Shown here in pieces: positions 41,538-47,493 of a DNA stretch of 47,493 bases; the stretch's first letter is position 1; the number at the start of each line of letters is the position of its first letter. The stretch comes from an uncultured Phocaeicola sp. (GTDB lineage Bacteria > Bacteroidota > Bacteroidia > Bacteroidales > Bacteroidaceae). The notes below the pieces were generated by a model. That model did no database searches and was not told the DNA's origin. It was given only the letters and a program-made list of their open reading frames with translations. The DNA lies in NCBI GenBank assembly GCA_944321335.1, contig CALUKX010000014.1, positions 1 to 47,493 on the forward strand, in the 5' to 3' direction. The position numbers were made by a program, and so were the translations under genes.

Positions 41538-41703
41538 TTTTATTTGAAAAGCCTTTTCTAAAAATCTAAATTAATAATGGTTAATACTACATAAAAGTAG
41601 GTCTTTTTATCATTTTTGGCCATCTTCGATTTGCCAATAAGAATTAAGTGCAGTAATTTCGCTCTTGTTTTTTGAAAAAACGGAGTGTATAAAGATTGTT
41701 ATT

Positions 41704-44337
41704 ATGATAAAACAGATTCTGCTAGTTCTTACATTATGGATTTGTTCGCTGGAAGCTTTTAGCCAGATTCATGGTGTTGTAATAGACTCAGATACAGGGG
41801 ATCCTATTCCATATTTAAATGTTTATTATGATGGGAAAGGGGTAGGGACCATAACTGATATAGACGGAAAATATTCGATTGATTATCACCCCGGGTGGAA
41901 TAAACTGACATTCTCTATGGTTGGTTATGCTACTCAGGTCAAGACTGTATCGGCTAAAACGGGACAGCTTGATGTCAGTATGAAGGCCGATCTTGTATTG
42001 GATGAGGTTATTGTAAAACCCAAGAAAGAAAAATATTCCCGTAAGAATAATCCTGCTGTGGAATTGATGAAGAAAGTGATTGCGTCGAAGAAAAAGACAG
42101 ATCTCGAAGTCAATGACTTTTATAGTTATGACAAATATCAGAAAATCACTTTTGCGGCTAATAATATTACGGCCGATTCCTTGAAGGAGTCTTGGCTTTT
42201 CCGTAAATATCCTTTCTTTAAGGAGCAGGTCGAACCATGTGATGAAACGGGAAAGAATATTTTGCCGCTTTCAGTCGATGAAACGGTTTCCAAACATATT
42301 TATCGGAAGGAGCCCCATTCCAATAAGACCATTATTCAGGGTATAAATTCGACTGGTGTAAATGAATTGTTCAATACCGGAGATATGTTGACTACAGTCT
42401 TGAAGGATGTGTTTCAGGATATCAATGTCTACGATGACGAGTTCCGCTTGTTGCAGTATCCTTTTGATAGTCCTGTTTCCAAGGCCGGTATTGCTTTTTA
42501 TAAGTTCTATATCATGGATACATTGTATGTTGAACAGGATAAATGTATTCATTTGACATTTGTACCCAACAATTCTCAGGATTTCGGATTCACGGGACAT
42601 CTTTATGTTTTGGCCGATTCGACTTACCGTGTTAAACAGTGTAAGATGAACTTGCCGAAACATACCGGAATTAATTTTATCGATAATATGATGATTGATC
42701 AGAAATTCGGTGAATTGCCTTCAGGCGACTGGACTCTGATTGAAGATGATATGCTTTGTGAGCTTTCTTATCTGAAAAAAGTGCTGGGTTCATATATGGT
42801 ACGTCGTACCACCAGATATTTTGATTTCAGTTTTGATCCGATTCCGGAAAAACTATTCAAACGGAAAGGGAAGGAAGTCAAGGATGTCAATGCGATGATG
42901 CGTGACGATGATTATTGGGCTCAATACAGACAGGAAGATTTGACGCAATCGGAAAGTCGTATGGATCGTTTTGTGGACGATCTTACCAAAATCAAAGGGT
43001 TCAAGTATATTATGTTTGTGTTGAAGGCCTTTATTGAAAACTTTGTGGAAACAAGTACACCGGACAGTAAGGTTGATATCGGTCCGATCAACACCATGAT
43101 TACGTCGAATTACATTGATGGCTTGCGTTTGCGTGCTTCTGCTCAGACTACGGCCAATTTAAATCCACATCTGTTCCTGAAAGGATACTATGCGTATGGT
43201 TTCAAGGATAAGAAGTCAAAATATATGGCTGAAGTGGAGTATTCATTTGATAAAAAAAATTATCTCCCACGCGAGTTTCCAAAACATTCAATTGCCGTTA
43301 CTTACCAATACGATAACATGTTACCTTCTGATAAATATATCAATACGGATAAAGATAATGTGTTTACTTCATTCAAGTGGTGTGACGTCGATCAGTACAA
43401 CTATGAACGTCGTGCTTCTATCAAATATGAATTGGAAAAGGAATATGGTTTCAAGACCACACTTAGTCTTAAGTATGCGAACTATGAGCCTTGCGGAAAA
43501 TTATTCTATCGGACTATGGAAGGTGAGAGTAAATTGCAAGAGGCTATAGCGAACAATACTTTGCAGGGGAATGAATGGATTGTGTCTCCTTTCAATACAC
43601 ACGATATCAGTGTGGCCGAGGCTACTGTTGCATTTCGTTTCGCTCCAGGTGAAACTTTTGTAAATACCAAGCAACGACGTTTGCCCATTAATCTGGATGC
43701 ACCGGTATTTACTTTATCTCATACGCTTGCACTTAAAGGTGTATTGGGAGGCGATTATACCTATAATATGACAGAAGCTAGTATTTATAAACGATTCTGG
43801 CTACAGTCGTGGGGAAATATTGATGCTAGACTGAAGGGAGGTATCCAATGGAATAAAGTGCCTTTCCCTTTATTGATCATGCCGGCTGCTAACTTATCGT
43901 ATATTATAGAGGATGAAACATTTAATTTGATCAATAACATGGAGTTCCTGAACGACCGTTATGCTTCATTGGATGTTTCATGGAATATGCAAGGGAAAAT
44001 TTTCAATCGTATTCCATTGTTGAAAAAATTGAAATGGCGTGAATTTATTGGTGTTAAATGCTTGTGGGGTACATTGACCGATAAGAATAATCCGTTCCTT
44101 CTGCAGAATGCCAATGATAATGTGTTGATGAAATTCCCGGGACATTATGATGCTGCAGGAAATTACAATTATTCCAGTTATGTGATGGACCCTAAAAAGC
44201 CTTATGTGGAAATTACGGCCGGAATTCATAATATCTTCAAATTATTGCATGTGGAATATGTTCACCGATTGAATTATTTGAATCTTCCTACTGCTAATAA
44301 GTGGGGCATACGTCTGATGATTCGTACCGTATTCTAA
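41704..44337 (+). CDS. DUF5686 outer-membrane protein with carboxypeptidase-regulatory-like domain
   Basis: A large exported protein of 877 residues. After a signal peptide (MIKQILLVLTLWICSLEAFS, with Gln next) comes a CarboxypepD_reg-like beta-sandwich (IHGVVIDSDTGDPIPYLNVY to about residue 100). The rest is the DUF5686 region, rich in aromatic beta-strands (VEYSFDKKNYLPREFP, FNRIPLLKKLKWRE) and ending in an aromatic beta-signal-like strand LMIRTVF, as expected for an outer-membrane barrel. It resembles TonB-dependent-type proteins in architecture but no plug domain is seen. Function unknown. The ATG at 41704 gives the signal peptide; the frame opens 13 codons earlier. Confidence 0.85.
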   Translation: MIKQILLVLTLWICSLEAFSQIHGVVIDSDTGDPIPYLNVYYDGKGVGTITDIDGKYSIDYHPGWNKLTFSMVGYATQVKTVSAKTGQLDVSMKADLVLDEVIVKPKKEKYSRKNNPAVELMKKVIASKKKTDLEVNDFYSYDKYQKITFAANNITADSLKESWLFRKYPFFKEQVEPCDETGKNILPLSVDETVSKHIYRKEPHSNKTIIQGINSTGVNELFNTGDMLTTVLKDVFQDINVYDDEFRLLQYPFDSPVSKAGIAFYKFYIMDTLYVEQDKCIHLTFVPNNSQDFGFTGHLYVLADSTYRVKQCKMNLPKHTGINFIDNMMIDQKFGELPSGDWTLIEDDMLCELSYLKKVLGSYMVRRTTRYFDFSFDPIPEKLFKRKGKEVKDVNAMMRDDDYWAQYRQEDLTQSESRMDRFVDDLTKIKGFKYIMFVLKAFIENFVETSTPDSKVDIGPINTMITSNYIDGLRLRASAQTTANLNPHLFLKGYYAYGFKDKKSKYMAEVEYSFDKKNYLPREFPKHSIAVTYQYDNMLPSDKYINTDKDNVFTSFKWCDVDQYNYERRASIKYELEKEYGFKTTLSLKYANYEPCGKLFYRTMEGESKLQEAIANNTLQGNEWIVSPFNTHDISVAEATVAFRFAPGETFVNTKQRRLPINLDAPVFTLSHTLALKGVLGGDYTYNMTEASIYKRFWLQSWGNIDARLKGGIQWNKVPFPLLIMPAANLSYIIEDETFNLINNMEFLNDRYASLDVSWNMQGKIFNRIPLLKKLKWREFIGVKCLWGTLTDKNNPFLLQNANDNVLMKFPGHYDAAGNYNYSSYVMDPKKPYVEITAGIHNIFKLLHVEYVHRLNYLNLPTANKWGIRLMIRTVF

Positions 44338-44408
44338 TTTTTCTGCCAAAATTGCTGGAAGTATCAAACTTTTTGTAATTTTGTCACTATAGAGATTTTA
44401 GAAGATAT

Positions 44409-45695
44409 ATGGTAAAATCAGAAGTACAGAATATTAAGCTGCGGTTCGGAATCATCGGCAATGCCGAGGGACTGAACCGGGCTATCGATATAGCCATGCA
44501 AGTGGCACCGACCGATCTTTCCGTCCTTGTGACAGGAGAAAGCGGTGTTGGTAAAGAGAGTTTTCCCCAGATTATCCATCAGTTCAGCCGTCGCAAGCAC
44601 GGGCCTTATATTGCAGTGAACTGTGGCGCTATTCCGGAAGGTACCATCGATTCCGAACTTTTCGGACATGAAAAAGGTGCTTTTACCGGGGCTATCAGCG
44701 ATCGTAAGGGATATTTTGCCGAGGCCGACGGAGGAACCATTTTCCTTGATGAAGTGGGAGAGTTGCCTTTGTCGACACAGGCACGTCTGTTGCGTGTGCT
44801 CGAAACCGGTGAGTATATCAAGGTCGGTTCGTCGAAGGTACAGAAAACCGATGTGCGTATAGTGGCTGCTACCAATGTGAATTTTGCCGATGCCATTGCC
44901 GAAGGCCGTTTCCGTGAAGATTTGTATTATCGTTTGAATACCGTTCCTATCAAGGTGCCGCCCTTGCGTGAACGTCCCGATGACATTGTTCTGCTTTTTC
45001 GTAAATTCGCATCCGATTTCGCAGAAAAATATCGTATGCCGGCAATCCAGCTTACTGAAGACGCCAAACAAATGCTGATTGCTTATCCGTGGCCGGGCAA
45101 TATCCGTCAGCTGAAAAATATTACAGAACAGATTTCAATCATTGAAACCAATCGTGACATTACTTCCGAAATTTTGAAAAATTATTTGCCTGAACAGCAA
45201 ACATCGCGTCTTCCTGCATTGTTAGGTGTTAAGGATACGGGTCATAAAGGGTTTGAAAGTGAACGAGAGATTTTGTATCAAGTTTTGTTCGATATGCGTC
45301 GTGATGTGACTGAATTGAAAAAATTGGTACATGATATTATGGCAGAACGTGCAGCTGGACAAGTTCCGCATGCTGCCGAACAGTCTGTTCAATACATACA
45401 GAACCCTATCAATATGGTTCCTGAACAATCTATGGTTTCTGTGCCGGTTGTCAATCCGTCTATCTCGACTGTTTCGGGCGTTAATAGCATATCGAAGGTT
45501 GTAGCCGATGAATTGCCGGAAGTTCAGGATACCGAAGAGTATATTGAAGAAAACCTATCGCTCGATGATGTGGAAAAGGAGATGATTCGAAAGGCTCTTG
45601 AACGTCATCACGGGAAACGAAAAAATGCTGCAAATGATTTAAAAATATCTGAGCGTACGCTCTATCGTAAAATAAAGGAATATGGGCTTGATTAA
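44409..45695 (+). CDS. sigma-54-dependent transcriptional activator without sensor domain
   Basis: A 428-residue AAA+ bacterial enhancer-binding protein. There is no receiver, PAS or GAF domain: the AAA+ module begins at about residue 12. Walker A is GESGVGKE (43-50), the sigma-54 contact loop is GAFTGA (90-95) and Walker B IFLDEVGELP (111-120). After a long linker (about 265-380) a Fis-type helix-turn-helix closes the protein (KNAANDLKISERTLYRKIKEYG). Such one-component activators are normally controlled by level or partner. The linker is of low complexity and has no recognised sensor. The stop lies within the lptE start region (14-bp overlap). Confidence 0.93.
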   Translation: MVKSEVQNIKLRFGIIGNAEGLNRAIDIAMQVAPTDLSVLVTGESGVGKESFPQIIHQFSRRKHGPYIAVNCGAIPEGTIDSELFGHEKGAFTGAISDRKGYFAEADGGTIFLDEVGELPLSTQARLLRVLETGEYIKVGSSKVQKTDVRIVAATNVNFADAIAEGRFREDLYYRLNTVPIKVPPLRERPDDIVLLFRKFASDFAEKYRMPAIQLTEDAKQMLIAYPWPGNIRQLKNITEQISIIETNRDITSEILKNYLPEQQTSRLPALLGVKDTGHKGFESEREILYQVLFDMRRDVTELKKLVHDIMAERAAGQVPHAAEQSVQYIQNPINMVPEQSMVSVPVVNPSISTVSGVNSISKVVADELPEVQDTEEYIEENLSLDDVEKEMIRKALERHHGKRKNAANDLKISERTLYRKIKEYGLD

Positions 45696-46212
45696 GAAAT
45701 ATTGGAAAATGTTCTCTTTGTTGTCAGTAACAGTTTGTGTATTGGCAGCATGCACGATATCGTATAAGTTTAACGGTGCTTCCATCAATTACGACAAAGT
45801 GAAGACCATTTCATTCGAAAATTTCCCAAACCGTTCGGCGGCTTTTGTCTGGGGACCGATGGAATCCATGTTTAATACGGCGTTGCAGGACATTTATCTC
45901 AAACAGACACGTCTGAAACAAGTGCGCCAAAATGGTGATCTTGAACTTTCGGGACAGATTACCAATTACGATGCTTACAATAAGGGCGTTGGTTCGGATG
46001 GTTATTCTAATATGGTCGAACTGAGAATGACGGTCAGTGTGAATTTTGTAAATAATTCGAATCATGCTGAGGACTTTACAGACAAGCAATTCTCTGCTAG
46101 TCGTGAATATAATTCTTCCCAACAACTTTCTTCTGTTCAAGAGGAACTTGTCGATCAGATGATTGATGAGATTGTTGACCAGATTTTCAATGCAACTGTA
46201 GCAAATTGGTAA
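45682..46212 (+). CDS. lptE: LptE-like LPS-assembly lipoprotein
   Basis: A 176-residue outer-membrane lipoprotein: membrane segment KMFSLLSVTVCVLAAC ends in a lipobox with Cys24. The mature part has the LptE/DUF pattern SYKFNGASINYDKVKTISFENFPNRS, then QDIYLKQTRLKQV and a helix at the C-terminus (EELVDQMIDEIVDQIFN). It would plug LptD and help place LPS in the outer leaflet. It overlaps the end of the sigma-54 activator by 14 bp, so translation is probably coupled. Sequence identity to the E. coli protein is low, so the name rests on the remembered gene order in Bacteroidetes. Confidence 0.8.
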   Translation: MGLIKKYWKMFSLLSVTVCVLAACTISYKFNGASINYDKVKTISFENFPNRSAAFVWGPMESMFNTALQDIYLKQTRLKQVRQNGDLELSGQITNYDAYNKGVGSDGYSNMVELRMTVSVNFVNNSNHAEDFTDKQFSASREYNSSQQLSSVQEELVDQMIDEIVDQIFNATVANW

Positions 46213-46218
46213 TCGAGT

Positions 46219-47007
46219 ATGATACAGCAACGTATACAGGAGTGGATTGAACATCCCGAATTTCTGAATAAGGACAGCTTGTTCGAATTGAGAGCTATGC
46301 TGGCCAGATATCCTTATTTTCAGACGGTCAGGTTGCTTTATCTTAAAAATTTGTTCCTTCTCCAAGAACCATGTTTCAGGGAAGAACTTCGACGGAGTGT
46401 ATTGTATATAGCCGATCTTAGTGTTTTGTTCTATTATATTGAAGGGGAACGATTTGTTATCAAGAAGCATGATGCGACACAGGAAGGGGAGACTGGCAGG
46501 ATTTCAGACAGAACATTGGATTTGATTGATCGTTTCTTGTCGGATATGTCCGAACAGCCTTCTGAGTCGAGTCTGCCGATTCAGACTGAAGTCAGTGTCG
46601 ATTATACATCTATCCTATTGCAAGAGGACTCTGAGGATGTGGCTGATGTGCAACCGTTGAAAGGACAAGAGTTGATTGATAGTTTCATCGAACGTGGAAA
46701 GGTTTCTTCGGCCATTGCGGAGGACGAAAATGATGATACAGACCTTGTAACTACGGAGGATGAAGCGGTAGCACTTGAGGCGGATCGTAGGCTTGAAGAT
46801 GAAACGGAGGACGTTCTTCATGCGGAAGATACCGATGAACGGTATTTTACCGAAACCTTAGCGAAAATCTACGTAAAACAGCAAAGATATGATAAAGCCC
46901 TTGAAATAATTAAAAAATTAAATTTGAAATATCCAAAAAAAAATGCTTACTTTGCAGACCAAATTAGATTTTTGGAGAAACTGATTATTAACGCTAAATC
47001 AAAATAA
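46219..47007 (+). CDS. uncharacterised acidic protein with C-terminal TPR-like helices
   Basis: A 262-residue soluble protein. The N-terminal ~90 residues (PEFLNKDSLFELRAMLARYPYFQTVRLLYLKNL) are helical; the middle (about 100-190) is acidic and low complexity; the end (ETLAKIYVKQQRYDKALEIIKKLNLKYPKK, residues about 215-245) reads as one or two TPR helices. No signal peptide or enzyme motif. It lies 6 bp after lptE and 6 bp before secG and is part of a run conserved in Bacteroidetes. I cannot assign a function. Confidence 0.75.
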   Translation: MIQQRIQEWIEHPEFLNKDSLFELRAMLARYPYFQTVRLLYLKNLFLLQEPCFREELRRSVLYIADLSVLFYYIEGERFVIKKHDATQEGETGRISDRTLDLIDRFLSDMSEQPSESSLPIQTEVSVDYTSILLQEDSEDVADVQPLKGQELIDSFIERGKVSSAIAEDENDDTDLVTTEDEAVALEADRRLEDETEDVLHAEDTDERYFTETLAKIYVKQQRYDKALEIIKKLNLKYPKKNAYFADQIRFLEKLIINAKSK

Positions 47008-47013
47008 AAGAAA

Positions 47014-47394
47014 ATGCTTTATTTATTATTTGTAGGATTAATGGTACTTGCAGCTGTATTGATGTGTTTCGTCGTATTGATACAGAACTCTAAAGGAGGA
47101 GGTCTTTCTTCCAGTTTTGCTGCTTCTAACCAGATTATGGGAGTACGCAAAACAACAGATTTCATTGAGAAACTCACATGGGGATTGGCTATTTTTATGG
47201 TAGTTGTAAGCATTATTACAGCGTATGTCGTTCCTAAAGCATCCGAAGCTTCTTCTGTAATTATGGATGAAGCAGTCAAGGAACAGAAGACTAATCCGTT
47301 GAATGCTCCTGCCGGTTTTGCGGCTCCTCAGACAGATGCTGCTTCGCAGGACGCTCCTGCTGTTCCGGCTGCAAAAGATTCTGCTGCTAACTAA
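47014..47394 (+). CDS. secG: preprotein translocase subunit SecG
   Basis: A 126-residue inner-membrane protein with two hydrophobic segments (about 3-21 and 54-72) around the conserved loop QNSKGGGLSSSFAASNQIMGVRKTTDF. It joins SecY and SecE in the translocon and stimulates SecA-driven export. The Ala/Pro-rich C-terminal tail (about 85-126) is longer than in E. coli and typical of Bacteroidetes. Last gene of the unit, followed by a terminator. Confidence 0.95.
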   Translation: MLYLLFVGLMVLAAVLMCFVVLIQNSKGGGLSSSFAASNQIMGVRKTTDFIEKLTWGLAIFMVVVSIITAYVVPKASEASSVIMDEAVKEQKTNPLNAPAGFAAPQTDAASQDAPAVPAAKDSAAN

Positions 47395-47416
47395 TAACTC
47401 AGATATATGCAGAATG

Positions 47417-47449
47417 AGAGGATGTGTCAAAATGATGCATCCTCTTTTT
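47417..47449 (+). terminator. terminator after secG
   Basis: AGAGGATG pairs with CATCCTCT over 8 bp around a 13-nt loop, followed by TTTT. Confidence 0.75.
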
Positions 47450-47493
47450 CATTATATAATCATAGGTGTCTCATTTTTCATAGAGTATGATTT

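Overview
The window is an ordinary chromosomal stretch from a member of the order Bacteroidales, most likely Bacteroides, Phocaeicola or Parabacteroides. Three things point there. Many genes are preceded by the Bacteroidetes -7 box TAnnTTTG instead of a sigma-70 -10 box. Several proteins belong to Bacteroidetes-specific families (DUF4922, DUF4837, DUF5686). Gene groups such as ilvD-ilvB-ilvN-acyl-ACP thioesterase-ilvC and sigma-54 regulator-lptE-secG are familiar from that order. I see no rRNA, tRNA, insertion sequence, prophage or CRISPR array. The window holds about 40 protein genes, one leader peptide and one candidate small RNA.

Layout. 1-3430: a TPR protein and glnS (minus strand). 3431-3870: intergenic region with a candidate ~90-nt RNA that has its own promoter and terminator. 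3871-7903: rarA, a 2-hydroxyacid dehydrogenase, a C_GCAxxG_C_C protein, a small winged-helix protein with a 20-bp palindrome in its leader, and mazG. 8023-9435: an ECF sigma factor, a membrane-anchored putative anti-sigma factor and a small exported protein. 9512-14913 (minus): ribonuclease Z, rpsA, a SIMPL protein, a BadF-type sugar kinase and slyD. 15224-21505: the branched-chain amino acid operon, headed by a leader peptide and attenuator. 21771-23089: a small membrane protein, a 22-bp minisatellite and a nitroreductase. 23169-28194 (minus): an AmpG-like permease, a SpoIID/LytB protein and a glycosyltransferase-DUF4922 fusion. 28285-33814: rlmN, a DUF4837 lipoprotein, pdxA, a frameshifted flippase-like gene and a FucP-type sugar permease. 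33885-41476: a PfkB kinase, inositol-3-phosphate synthase, a GH3 glycosidase and a four-gene operon for inositol phospholipid and sphingolipid synthesis. 41704-47394: a DUF5686 outer-membrane protein, a sigma-54 activator, lptE, an uncharacterised protein and secG.

The regulatory signal best supported by base pairing is the ilv leader. A 32-codon ORF packed with Val, Leu and Ile codons is followed by mutually exclusive antiterminator (15366-15376 with 15416-15426) and terminator (15413-15445) hairpins, the classical layout for ribosome-mediated attenuation. The best metabolic story is inositol lipids. ino1 makes inositol-3-phosphate; a CDP-alcohol phosphotransferase, a PgpA-like phosphatase and an AUR1-like PAP2 enzyme would convert it to phosphatidylinositol and inositol phosphorylceramide; a GtrA-like membrane protein of unknown role is embedded in the operon. 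Other points for follow-up are paired 16-bp repeats upstream of the ECF sigma and anti-sigma genes, a palindrome overlapping the promoter of the inositol-lipid operon, the single-base frameshift at about 31,711-31,733, and the two-domain enzyme beside AmpG and SpoIID. All assignments come from reading the sequence and remembered family motifs; no database search was run.
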